Made by a program: the position numbers and the translations under genes
Notes under the pieces: generated by a model
What the model was told of the DNA's origin: nothing
Database searches by the model: none
The model's input: the letters and a program-made list of their open reading frames with translations, nothing else
Shown here: in pieces, positions 1-7,495 of the stretch
Position numbering within the stretch: the stretch's first letter is position 1
Layout of the letters: every line of letters begins with the position of its first letter
Virus record (IMG/VR): IMGVR_UViG_3300031227_000028
Location: 18,857-82,856 of that record
DNA length: 64,000 bases
Direction: 5' to 3' (one strand)
Source: a virus

Positions 1-66
1 AATTGATTGTTTATTGTGATATCCACATTCTTTATAAATTTTTAATGTTTTTATTTTTTCATCCAT
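1..66 (-). CDS. Partial CDS, N-terminus only (hypothetical)
   Basis: Reading leftwards from an ATG at 66 gives 22 open codons (begins MDEKIKTLKIYKECGYHNK) that run off the left edge. The upstream GATTAGAGATGAAAAAA resembles the GATTGGAGAT-type ribosome site used repeatedly elsewhere in this window, which decides the start; an in-frame ATG at 75 is possible. Too little is visible to assign a product. Confidence 0.5.
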   Translation of the reverse strand, partial: MDEKIKTLKIYKECGYHNKQSI

Positions 67-161
67 TTTTTTCATCTCTAATCGTTAATCTTTAATTATA
101 ATATAATAATACCATTACTAATATATAAATGTTATGTTTATTCATTTATATATGAAATACC

Positions 162-252
162 CTGTAGGTGACTAGTGATTTAAGGGTTTATATCAGAATA
201 ATCGGTCTATTACAGTAGGTGACTGTAGGTGACTGGTGATTTAAGGGTTTAT
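162..252. repeat. Direct repeat, about 30 bp, two copies plus a fragment
   Basis: Copies at 162-191 and 223-252 differ at two positions or fewer (core ctgtaggtgact(a/g)gtgat followed by ttaagggtttat). A partial copy, cagtaggtgact, lies at 213-224. The second copy overlaps the stop codon of the minus-strand gene ending at 241. Function unknown; a 3'-end RNA element or a recombination remnant are both possible. Confidence 0.75.
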
Positions 253-966
253 TTCAATAATATCGTCAGAATTAGGTTCAATTTGGTCTGATTCTTCAGA
301 ATCCTGACCAAACATCTTTTTAAGTATAATAGAGGCTGTGTCTTCAGCTATATTAGCATTTAAATTCATATTTACATTAGTATTTCTAGTTTTGGTACCA
401 TGTAACTGCTTATGCACGTCTAATTTAAGCTTCTCAATCTGCATCATATGTTTAGGATTATCGCATAATTTCTCAATTTTTTCTAAGTTTGTATATATTT
501 GACCTGCTCCAAGCTCAGAATCCGTCATAAATTCAACAAATTTATCGATTTTCTTATCAGATACTCCAGAATTTTTCATTCCTAATACCTTTTGGGAGAT
601 TCTTGCTTTTAAAGAGTTCATTGAGCCTGTTCTCTTGCCTATTCTATCAGGTCCTGCCCTCCCTGCCTTCTTTATATAAACTTCAAATGATGCTCTGCTA
701 TTCTGAAACCATTTTGTTAAATCTCTTGGTCCTTGAAAATATCTAACTTCTTCTGTTACTTGATTGACTTCACCTTGAAAATTTTTTCCTTCTTTTTTAT
801 AAACGACTATTTTTTCGCCTAATTCATTATTATAAGAAGAAATATATTCATGTTCCCATTTAAATACATTAGAAGGCGGTGTTATTACTTTAGTTAAATC
901 GACTTTCCCAATATTTTCACATATCTCAGCCTCTTTTAGCTCATCTTTTAAAATTTTCTTATACAT
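241..966 (-). CDS. Hypothetical protein, possible terminase small subunit-like
   Basis: The gene encodes 241 residues. The N-terminal half is mixed; a basic stretch near residues 95-125 (KKAGRAGPDRIGKR) is followed by predicted helices and a helical segment at about 150-190 that includes KLKLDVHKQLHGTKT. The C-terminus is acidic. The helix-rich centre with a late helix before HGTKT is reminiscent of terminase small subunits, but I cannot establish homology and the large subunit is not in the window. It is the third downstream gene of a minus-strand operon beginning at 2140. The start follows a weak ribosome site. Confidence 0.45.
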   Translation of the reverse strand: MYKKILKDELKEAEICENIGKVDLTKVITPPSNVFKWEHEYISSYNNELGEKIVVYKKEGKNFQGEVNQVTEEVRYFQGPRDLTKWFQNSRASFEVYIKKAGRAGPDRIGKRTGSMNSLKARISQKVLGMKNSGVSDKKIDKFVEFMTDSELGAGQIYTNLEKIEKLCDNPKHMMQIEKLKLDVHKQLHGTKTRNTNVNMNLNANIAEDTASIILKKMFGQDSEESDQIEPNSDDIIEINP

Positions 967-1060
967 ATTGCTACCAAACTTGCGTTATTTTAATAGATTA
1001 TATCTGTAATACTAGTTAATAATTAAAAAAAAATAATTAAAAATACGTTAGTTATGACGT

Positions 1061-1678
1061 TTATTTAGGCATATTTGACTGTCTTAAAAGTTTCATTTCT
1101 TCATCTCTTTTAATTTCATCAAGTTTTTTTTGATAAATTGGGTTTTCATTTAAATATTTATCAGTTTGTTCTTTATTAACTTTCATATATTTAAGAAATT
1201 TCTCTTCATCTTTATAATCAATTTCCATAGCATTTCCGCAACCTCTTTGTTTACAAGTTAAATTGTAAACCCATCCATATTGAGCTTCTGTGCTAACACC
1301 ATTTACAACTGCTTTTTTAGTTGCTGGCTTTCTTATAATTGCATTATCAAATTTTCCTTGAATTAATTTACCAAAAGCAAATCTTTCACTTTCTGCATAT
1401 TGAGTAAAATCTACGCTAAAAGGGTCAATTTTAATTTTATTTTTTACTTCATTATTTAATGTAAGCATGAACGATTCTGTTTTATCTGATAAATTTTTTT
1501 CAAAATCTATTTTAGCACATCTTGCACAAAATGGTTGTCTTTTTCTATTATATTCTGCTTCGTTATCAGCTTTTATTCTATTAAAAATAACTTTTGGAGA
1601 CTTTTCTTTATCAAATATGTTTTTATAGTCTGCTTTTTCCTCTAAAGTCTGTTCTCTGAAAATCTTACCTTCTACCAT
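1061..1678 (-). CDS. Hypothetical zinc-binding protein
   Basis: The gene encodes 205 residues, not recognised. Two cysteine pairs, CARC near residue 51 and CKQRGC near residue 142, could form one zinc site. The C-terminal 50 residues are charged and helical. It starts one base beyond the stop of the upstream gene (1680-2006), so translation is probably coupled. Confidence 0.6.
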   Translation of the reverse strand: MVEGKIFREQTLEEKADYKNIFDKEKSPKVIFNRIKADNEAEYNRKRQPFCARCAKIDFEKNLSDKTESFMLTLNNEVKNKIKIDPFSVDFTQYAESERFAFGKLIQGKFDNAIIRKPATKKAVVNGVSTEAQYGWVYNLTCKQRGCGNAMEIDYKDEEKFLKYMKVNKEQTDKYLNENPIYQKKLDEIKRDEEMKLLRQSNMPK

Positions 1679-1679
1679 T

Positions 1680-2006
1680 TTATTCTTTATCCTCTTCGTT
1701 AGCGTCTCTACCGCTATCTAACGCACTATCGTCAATTACTGGTTTTTCTTTTTCTTCAACACCTAATGTTAAATGTTCATTATAAATATCAAATAAATTT
1801 TTATTTTGGTCAACAATTGATTGATATTTTTTCATATTTTGTCGATATTGTTCTATCTTATAATTATAATCAGCTTCATATCCACCACGTAAACCGTTTT
1901 CAATAACTGATGCTTGATAAGCATAATAATCCATTTCTGTTTTACATTTATCTATTGCTTTTTGTGTTCTTCTTTTTTCATCTTCGTTTAATTCTCTTCT
2001 TACCAT
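1680..2006 (-). CDS. Hypothetical coiled-coil protein
   Basis: The gene encodes 108 residues, almost wholly charged and helical with an acidic C-terminus; not recognised. Its ATG overlaps the last codons of the upstream ribbon-helix-helix gene (ATGGTAA), which points to translational coupling in one operon. Confidence 0.6.
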   Translation of the reverse strand: MVRRELNEDEKRRTQKAIDKCKTEMDYYAYQASVIENGLRGGYEADYNYKIEQYRQNMKKYQSIVDQNKNLFDIYNEHLTLGVEEKEKPVIDDSALDSGRDANEEDKE

Positions 2007-2140
2007 AATAAACCCTCCAATATAATTTCTATTGCTGTATCTTGATTTAATTTTTCTCCTCTAACAATTCCCATATTGTCAATAAAATTTTTTAAATTTT
2101 CATGAGCAAAATCGCTTACAGTAACATTAAGTTTTTTCAT
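2000..2140 (-). CDS. Small ribbon-helix-helix DNA-binding protein
   Basis: This 46-residue protein reads MKKLNVTVSDFAHENLKNF at its start, followed by a second helix ending IEIILEGLLW. A short beta strand (KLNVTVS), a helix, a turn and a second helix are the ribbon-helix-helix (CopG/MetJ-like) layout. It is the first gene of the minus-strand operon and abuts the repeat-rich intergenic region, so autoregulation or control of the divergent helicase gene is plausible. The family call rests on pattern only. Confidence 0.6.
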   Translation of the reverse strand: MKKLNVTVSDFAHENLKNFIDNMGIVRGEKLNQDTAIEIILEGLLW

Positions 2141-2299
2141 AAAATAATAATTATTTTACCTATTTATAATTACTATATTATATAATATTATTTACATTAA
2201 AATTTTAATTTTGTATCTACTTTTGAAAATTTTATACTGTTTTAGTACTAATACAATACTAAAATCTTCAAAAGTATATAAAATTTCTAAAAAAACAGC

Positions 2300-2317
2300 G
2301 TTCTTTTATAAAAGAAC
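2300..2317. repeat. Perfect 18-bp palindrome, copy 1
   Basis: GTTCTTTTATAAAAGAAC is a perfect inverted repeat without a spacer. The same core recurs at 2507-2522. It could be a dimeric-protein binding site or a cruciform. Confidence 0.8.
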
Positions 2318-2506
2318 ACAACATTCTCGAAAAAATCGATATATTCAAACTTTTCAAAAGTATATAATTATATATTAATAATTATAATTATAATTATAAT
2401 TATTGATATTGAAAGATTATTATATATATATATTATATATATTTTATATAATTATATAAAAATATAAAAAATATATAAGTGAGTCTAATTTTCACGGTTT
2501 TGACGG

Positions 2507-2522
2507 TTCTTTTATAAAAGAA
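2507..2522. repeat. Perfect palindrome, copy 2
   Basis: TTCTTTTATAAAAGAA is the same core as the palindrome at 2300-2317, about 200 bp away, again flanked by acggtt-like sequence. Confidence 0.8.
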
Positions 2523-2773
2523 TCGACTTTTTTTTCAGTTTGTATATACTTCCACTGATTTTAGTATTAAATTAGTACTAATATATATACTTTTGTATAT
2601 ACTTTTATACCATTTTCTTTTATATAACTTTTGAATCGTAATATTTTAGATACAATAATTATAATTATAATAATAATTATTAAAAACACGGTTTTCCTAT
2701 AATTATAATTATTGTATATACTTTTATTCTCCACTTTTCAAAAGTATATAAAATGATATTTTTATATATTATC

Positions 2774-2788
2774 AAGGCATTATACCTT
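2774..2788. repeat. Palindromic element AAGGTATAATGCCTT (reverse orientation)
   Basis: On the minus strand this reads AAGGTATAATGCCTT, the same imperfect palindrome that sits at the 3' ends of the genes ending at 5432 and 25381. Here it lies upstream of the helicase promoter. It may be an operator rather than a terminator. Confidence 0.6.
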
Positions 2789-2845
2789 AATTAGGTAATA
2801 AATAAATATTATCATATTATTGGGTTTATATTCTCTATCATAATA

Positions 2846-2858
2846 ATATATATAAATA
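2846..2858 (+). promoter_or_regulatory. Archaeal-type TATA box for the helicase gene
   Basis: The sequence aatatatataaat lies about 30 bases upstream of the ATG at 2886, preceded by ctctatcat, an element also found upstream of other promoters here (5477, 22838, 31034). The short distance suggests a short or leaderless mRNA. Confidence 0.5.
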
Positions 2859-2885
2859 AGTTAATATTTTTAATAATTACACACA

Positions 2886-5432
2886 ATGGGAGATTCAATA
2901 GATTACAAAAAATTAAAACAATGTAGAAAAACTATAATAGAAAAATATGGTAATTCTGTATCTAGTTTAATAACTACAAAACTACTTTTTTCTCTATATA
3001 TTCATAACAAAGCAAATCTTAATGTAAAATTTATTTATGTAAGAAAAACATATTTTAAAAACGCTGATAAAATAATAGAAGAGAAAAAATATGAACGTTT
3101 TTATAAGCAATTTAAATCAAGAGAAAATATGTTTTTAACTGCTGAAAATGAAGATTTTCTTATTTGTAATGAAGAATTATCAGAAATTATTTTAAGTTTT
3201 TTTACAGATATTTATAATGATGAAAAAATTAAATCTAATGATAGACATATAATTGAACAAAATGATGAAGAATCTATAATTGATAATATATATACTCTAT
3301 CTGATTTTAAAAAGAAATTTAATGGCAGGAGCGATGTAATAGAATTAGATTCAGGAATTCTTGAAAGTAATTGTTATGTTCCAAATAAAATATTACATTT
3401 TAATAATATTCATTCTCTTATTAATAATAATGAAGATTTTAAATTTATAATGAATCCGTTGATTTCATTATCAAAATATTTTGATGCTAAAAAGACAGAT
3501 AATATAATAAAATTAGAATTTAATATTATAAGAAAAGTTACAAGTTCAAATTTTTTTGGAGACCATTTAGTATCACAATATTCAATACAATGTCCTAGAT
3601 GCGCTGTTAAATTTAATTTAATGCCATATCAAACGCATAAAAATATTAAACATTTTTGTGGTGGTGCTTATGAACCAGCTAACCAAGCGATTAAGTCTAC
3701 TGCATGTAAAGCTGAAACATTAACTCCATTATTTCTATATGAAATCGAGCTGTTAAATAATGAGAATGATGGTAGCAAAGATAAAGAAGGTAATAAAGTT
3801 TATATTTATTCATTTGAAACAAATTTAAAACCTGGTAGATATGTAGGAGATATTTTTAATACAATAGGAGATTTAGATAAAAATAAGCAAGATATGTATC
3901 TAGTATTTTTATTAGGATATAAACATTATAAACCAAAAGTATCAAATAGCTTAATAAGTAATAATGAATCTATTAATTGGTGTAAAGAAAATAAATTACC
4001 AAATGCTAGATTCCTTGATGCTTTATTTTCAGTAAGAAATTGCTATAAGAATTATACTACTCATTTGATAAGCGATAAAGGGTTTTTATTACAATTATTT
4101 GTTACAATATCAGGATTAGGTAAACTTATTTTTAATTATGATAAATTAGGAATATCAGTAATAGGTAATAAATCATTATCTAAAACATATATAGGTAGTA
4201 TTTTTAGTATGTTATTAGATAGAGATTATCATTTCATTCAAAGTGGAGAAGATGTTTCAGGGCCAGGGTTAAAAGGTGGAATTAACAATAAAAAGTTAAT
4301 AAATGGACAAAATACTAGTATCTTTGAACATGGAATCTTTACAATAAGTGGATTAACTGTATTTGATGAAGGTGAAAACTTTTATAGAGATGATTTACTT
4401 AATAGTACATTAAAAACATTCTTGAATAGAACAATTACAATTTCAAAAATTGGAGGAAGAGAAGGAATAGAACAAAACTATACTCCTTTAATTTTTTGTA
4501 ACTTCTTTAACTTCCAAAAGAATGAATATGTAAAAGAAATAGAAAATAATTATAATAGGTTTTATAATTCAGAAATTCAAAAAGGTACAGTAGAAAAAAC
4601 ACATGGTACAAGAAAAACTGATACATGTCAATATGTAAGACGTCAAAATCTATTTCTTCCTCTTAATTATTATAAATCTAAACTAAATAATAATCCCTTG
4701 TGTAAAGCCATTGCCCTAGTTCGTGAACGATATACTAATTCAGAAATCGATTGGCGAACTGGGGGTTCAATGGCCTCTTCTTACAGATTACTTTTTGATG
4801 TAATTTGCTGGAATACGAAGAAAAAAGTTGATAAAGATAACCAAAGAAAATCTGGTTTTAATAACAGTATTCTGCCGTTAATTAGTCAATTACCTTATGA
4901 ATCGTTCCAGGAAGAGCTTAAATTACACTATAACCCTAGTAAAATAAAGATTGATTTATATGATGAATTATATAATTCTGATGAAGTAAATCATCAATTG
5001 CAAAAGCTTAAAGAAAATATTAGTAAATTCCTTTTAGATGATGGTTTAGAATTACATAAACATTTATCGCATAACTCAGTTGAAATGGATGAGAAATTAA
5101 GTTTCATCCTATATAATGCAATTATAGTAATGCAGTTATGTGAAGATATCAATTCAGTCTCAATAAGTGAGAATATTAAAATGTGGTGTAAATTAATCTT
5201 CCTTAAATGTAAACGTGGAGTAAGTCAGAATGAATACGATTTTAAAACTCATAATTTAAAATACGATGAAGTTGATTATGACTATATTAGCCTGGAAGCT
5301 GACATTGAAGATATTGAGAAAGACGAAGAATCAGTAAGAATTGCTAAGAATATTATAGAATTAGAAGAAAAGAAAGAAATTGATGAAAGAAATGAGCAAG
5401 AAAACAATGAAGTAGAGATTACCCTTGATTAA
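2886..5432 (+). CDS. MCM-like replicative DNA helicase (AAA+)
   Basis: The gene encodes 848 residues. It has the order of an MCM protein: an N-terminal region with a zinc site (C236, C239, C258, C274), then an AAA+ module. That module has a Walker A-like GNKSLSKT at 427-434, an MCM-like SGEDVSGPGLKGG at 453-465, a Walker B-like GLTVFDEGENF at 489-499 (D494, E495), a sensor-like NRTITISKIGG at 514-524, and NRF near 557-559 where MCMs have the arginine finger. MCM is the 3'-5' replicative helicase of archaea. The N-terminal 200 residues and the acidic C-terminus are unlike host MCMs, so this is a divergent viral form. It sits beside the candidate origin. Confidence 0.75.
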   Translation: MGDSIDYKKLKQCRKTIIEKYGNSVSSLITTKLLFSLYIHNKANLNVKFIYVRKTYFKNADKIIEEKKYERFYKQFKSRENMFLTAENEDFLICNEELSEIILSFFTDIYNDEKIKSNDRHIIEQNDEESIIDNIYTLSDFKKKFNGRSDVIELDSGILESNCYVPNKILHFNNIHSLINNNEDFKFIMNPLISLSKYFDAKKTDNIIKLEFNIIRKVTSSNFFGDHLVSQYSIQCPRCAVKFNLMPYQTHKNIKHFCGGAYEPANQAIKSTACKAETLTPLFLYEIELLNNENDGSKDKEGNKVYIYSFETNLKPGRYVGDIFNTIGDLDKNKQDMYLVFLLGYKHYKPKVSNSLISNNESINWCKENKLPNARFLDALFSVRNCYKNYTTHLISDKGFLLQLFVTISGLGKLIFNYDKLGISVIGNKSLSKTYIGSIFSMLLDRDYHFIQSGEDVSGPGLKGGINNKKLINGQNTSIFEHGIFTISGLTVFDEGENFYRDDLLNSTLKTFLNRTITISKIGGREGIEQNYTPLIFCNFFNFQKNEYVKEIENNYNRFYNSEIQKGTVEKTHGTRKTDTCQYVRRQNLFLPLNYYKSKLNNNPLCKAIALVRERYTNSEIDWRTGGSMASSYRLLFDVICWNTKKKVDKDNQRKSGFNNSILPLISQLPYESFQEELKLHYNPSKIKIDLYDELYNSDEVNHQLQKLKENISKFLLDDGLELHKHLSHNSVEMDEKLSFILYNAIIVMQLCEDINSVSISENIKMWCKLIFLKCKRGVSQNEYDFKTHNLKYDEVDYDYISLEADIEDIEKDEESVRIAKNIIELEEKKEIDERNEQENNEVEITLD

Positions 5433-5448
5433 GGTATAATGCCTTAAT
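5428..5448 (+). terminator. Hairpin at the 3' end of the helicase gene
   Basis: A 7-bp stem (ATTAAGG / CCTTAAT) with loop tataatg overlaps the stop codon. It is the same element as at 25377-25397 and, inverted, near 2774-2788. Terminator or processing site is inferred from position. Confidence 0.5.
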
Positions 5449-5460
5449 TCTCATATTTGC

Positions 5461-5561
5461 TTTATAAAGGTATATACTCTATCACCTAAAGGTATATAAA
5501 GAAAACCAGCGTAATTATAATTATAATTAGTGATTAATAATTAATGATTGGAGATAAAAAA
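5461..5561 (+). promoter_or_regulatory. Promoter and leader of the small-gene operon
   Basis: Two TATA-like boxes (tttataaagg at 5461 and ggtatataaa at 5491) flank tatactctatcacctaaa. A leader with attataattataatt and gattggagat follows, ahead of the ATG at 5562. The leader matches those at 22870, 25480 and 31070. Confidence 0.55.
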
Positions 5562-5855
5562 ATGGAATTCGATAAAAACCTAAATTGCACAACAACATTA
5601 AAAGAATGTAACAGAGAAAAATTAGATTCAATTGTGTATGTAAAAGAAAGCATTTCAAAAGTTAAAAGTGATTTAAAACTTAATATTGCAGATTTAAAAG
5701 CTCAAATAGTAGAATTAAATAAAATAGCAGATGAAGATATTATTGATTTAAAAGTAGATATTGAAAAATTAAAAATACCTATGACTGAAGATGAATATAA
5801 CAAAACAATAAAAGAACATATAATAATAATAAAAGAAATGCAGATGAGGTACTAA
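5562..5855 (+). CDS. Hypothetical coiled-coil protein
   Basis: The gene encodes 97 residues from the ATG at 5562. An upstream in-frame ATG at 5544 would place the GATTGGAGAT ribosome site inside the gene, so the later start is preferred. The protein is charged, with hydrophobic heptads from about residue 30 to the end. Not recognised; first gene of a run of small, closely packed genes. Confidence 0.65.
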   Translation: MEFDKNLNCTTTLKECNREKLDSIVYVKESISKVKSDLKLNIADLKAQIVELNKIADEDIIDLKVDIEKLKIPMTEDEYNKTIKEHIIIIKEMQMRY

Positions 5856-5857
5856 AA

Positions 5858-6103
5858 ATGTTTATGAAAATATATGGAAATACATATAACAAAGTAAAAC
5901 AGTTAAAACGTGAGATAGAAGTTTTAGAAGGTACTTATAAAGAATATAATGAAGCTTTAAAATCATGTGATATTACTGAAGCTAACTATAAAGGTATTAA
6001 AGCTACTTTCAATAATAGTTTAGAAAATTTTAGAAAACAAATTAATGCAAAGCAAAAAGAAATCAATTATGAATTAAGTAATAGAGTTGTGAATACAAAA
6101 TGA
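5858..6103 (+). CDS. Hypothetical coiled-coil protein
   Basis: The gene encodes 81 residues, basic and helical (KVKQLKREIEVLEGTYKEY). It begins two bases after the upstream stop and overlaps the next gene by ATGA. Not recognised. Confidence 0.6.
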   Translation: MFMKIYGNTYNKVKQLKREIEVLEGTYKEYNEALKSCDITEANYKGIKATFNNSLENFRKQINAKQKEINYELSNRVVNTK

Positions 6104-6342
6104 AAAAAGCTGAAAATCATTTAGAAGTTTGTGAATATAACTGTAAATTTAATTTAAATAATGAATGTGTTTATGGTTTAAGAAATTTAGGTTGTTATTT
6201 AGATAAGAAAAAAGAAGAAGATATGAAATTAACAACGTTTTTAGCTTGCGTAGAATTTGGATTTAAAGGACATGAAGCAGGTCATAATTTACAAAAAATT
6301 TTAGAAGATTTTATTGCTATTTATAAAAATCAAGAGGAATAA
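6100..6342 (+). CDS. Small cysteine-containing hypothetical protein
   Basis: The gene encodes 80 residues. Four cysteines near the N-terminus (C11, C15, C23, C32) could bind a metal; the rest is helical. It overlaps the upstream gene by four bases. Not recognised. Confidence 0.55.
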   Translation: MKKAENHLEVCEYNCKFNLNNECVYGLRNLGCYLDKKKEEDMKLTTFLACVEFGFKGHEAGHNLQKILEDFIAIYKNQEE

Positions 6343-6344
6343 AA

Positions 6345-6416
6345 ATGTGTATGTATATGAATGATAGTTGTTATGATTGTCCAAATAAAGATGAATGTGA
6401 GGAATTTGAAGAATGA
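6345..6416 (+). CDS. 23-residue cysteine-rich microprotein
   Basis: The reading is MCMYMNDSCYDCPNKDECEE plus three residues. Four cysteines (2, 9, 12, 18) lie in 23 residues. The gene starts just after the upstream stop behind CAAGAGGAATAAAA and overlaps the next start by ATGA, so it fits the operon's packing exactly. Function unknown; possibly a metal-binding peptide. Confidence 0.5.
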   Translation: MCMYMNDSCYDCPNKDECEEFEE

Positions 6417-6613
6417 AAAGATTTCCAGTATCAATTGAAAATGGTAAAATTATATCAATTGTAGGTAGCATTGATTTAGAAGAACCTTATGCATCAAAAT
6501 TTAAAAACATTGAGCTTAGTCTTGATGTAGAATATCTTAAAATAACAGAAAACGGAGAGGAAAGGAAAAAATTAATTACAGCTAAATTAGTTCCAATAAA
6601 AAAATGGAAATAA
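6413..6613 (+). CDS. Hypothetical protein
   Basis: The gene encodes 66 residues, predicted mainly beta (FPVSIENGKIISIVGSIDL). It overlaps both neighbours by a few bases. Not recognised. Confidence 0.55.
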   Translation: MKRFPVSIENGKIISIVGSIDLEEPYASKFKNIELSLDVEYLKITENGEERKKLITAKLVPIKKWK

Positions 6614-6885
6614 ATCCTCAAAGATTTACATGGGAAACAGCAGGTCTTAGAACTGGTTATCATATTTACGATTTTATAAAAAGAGATGATAATGAAGAAT
6701 TTGTTAGGGTGAATAAAGACAAATATAAATTAATTGGAACTTGTGATGGTGTATTATTATCAGTTAGACCTAGAACTAATGAATTTGCAGCACTGTTTGA
6801 TATTTTAGACGAAGATGAATTAGAAGATAAAGTATGGATTCATTTTCCTAATACATTTAAAAAATTATTCGAGGAAACAAAATGA
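6604..6885 (+). CDS. Hypothetical acidic protein
   Basis: The gene encodes 93 residues with an acidic C-terminal third. It starts within the end of the upstream gene and overlaps the following gene by ATGA. Not recognised. Confidence 0.55.
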   Translation: MEINPQRFTWETAGLRTGYHIYDFIKRDDNEEFVRVNKDKYKLIGTCDGVLLSVRPRTNEFAALFDILDEDELEDKVWIHFPNTFKKLFEETK

Positions 6886-7085
6886 CGAAATATAATTGTG
6901 GTTGTGAAAGTGAAGGAATCATTCTTGTGAGTAAACATGATTTTGAAATATCAAAAATAAAGAAGTGGTCCGATAGTGTAGGAGTTGCAGGAACTAGAGA
7001 ATTATGTCTATATTGTTGGTGTGAAAAACATAATATTAAGTTACATTCTAGTTGTAAAATGTTAAAGGGAAAATGGGTGAAATAA
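6882..7085 (+). CDS. Small zinc-ribbon-like protein
   Basis: The gene encodes 67 residues with a CGC pair near the N-terminus and CLYCWC near residue 42, plus a later H and C. This suggests a zinc-binding fold. Not assigned to a family. Confidence 0.55.
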   Translation: MTKYNCGCESEGIILVSKHDFEISKIKKWSDSVGVAGTRELCLYCWCEKHNIKLHSSCKMLKGKWVK

Positions 7086-7484
7086 ATGGCAGCAATGGAT
7101 AAAATATATGGAAATAAAAAACAATACAATCAATTAATGAAATTTTATGAAGATAATTTTGATGATTACAAAAGTTTTACAGGATTGGATTATATTAGAA
7201 AATATGATTATACACCTAAAGAACTTAAAACTTATAAGAAAGATGATGAATTACCAATAGTTAATCAAGAAGTTATTGCTGATACTTGGTTGATATTAAG
7301 ATGTAATTTTGATTGGGTAATTGACCAATTAAAAGATATGTATAATTGTGATGATTATTTTAAAATAGATATGATAGAAAATTTAAAAAATAATGTTCAA
7401 AACGATTTTTGTCAATCATTAATAGAACATAAAAAAGCTGAAAGAGAAATGTATAGAATCAATAAATTATGTGAAAAAGAATAA
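7086..7484 (+). CDS. Hypothetical protein
   Basis: The gene encodes 132 residues, rich in aromatic and acidic residues and probably helical. It begins directly after the upstream stop and lies 11 bases before the glycosyltransferase gene. Not recognised. Confidence 0.6.
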   Translation: MAAMDKIYGNKKQYNQLMKFYEDNFDDYKSFTGLDYIRKYDYTPKELKTYKKDDELPIVNQEVIADTWLILRCNFDWVIDQLKDMYNCDDYFKIDMIENLKNNVQNDFCQSLIEHKKAEREMYRINKLCEKE

Positions 7485-7495
7485 GGAAATAAAGA

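Larger units (their letters stand above)
2266..2750. repeat. Iteron-like repeats CAAAAGTATATA in both orientations
   Basis: The motif (c)aaaagtatata recurs at least three times forward (ends near 2280, 2366 and 2750). Its complement, tatatacttttg or close variants, recurs around 2540-2630. Two forward copies carry the palindromic extension acttttcaaaagt. The spacing is irregular. Confidence 0.65.
2141..2885. other. Candidate replication origin / divergent control region
   Basis: No gene was seen in about 745 bases between the divergent minus-strand operon and the MCM-like helicase gene. The region is extremely AT-rich. It holds many copies of CAAAAGTATATA or its complement (for example 2266-2280, 2349-2366, 2589-2600 and 2731-2750), two perfect palindromes, several TTTTAGTA/TACTAAAA inverted repeats and long (ATTATA)n tracts. 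Iterons, AT-rich DNA and an adjacent replicative helicase gene fit an origin; a promoter/operator region is the alternative. GC skew was not computed. Confidence 0.5.

Noticed and set aside
1-75. Terminase large subunit start
   Set aside because: Only 22-25 codons visible and they show no terminase feature; position next to a possible small subunit is not enough.
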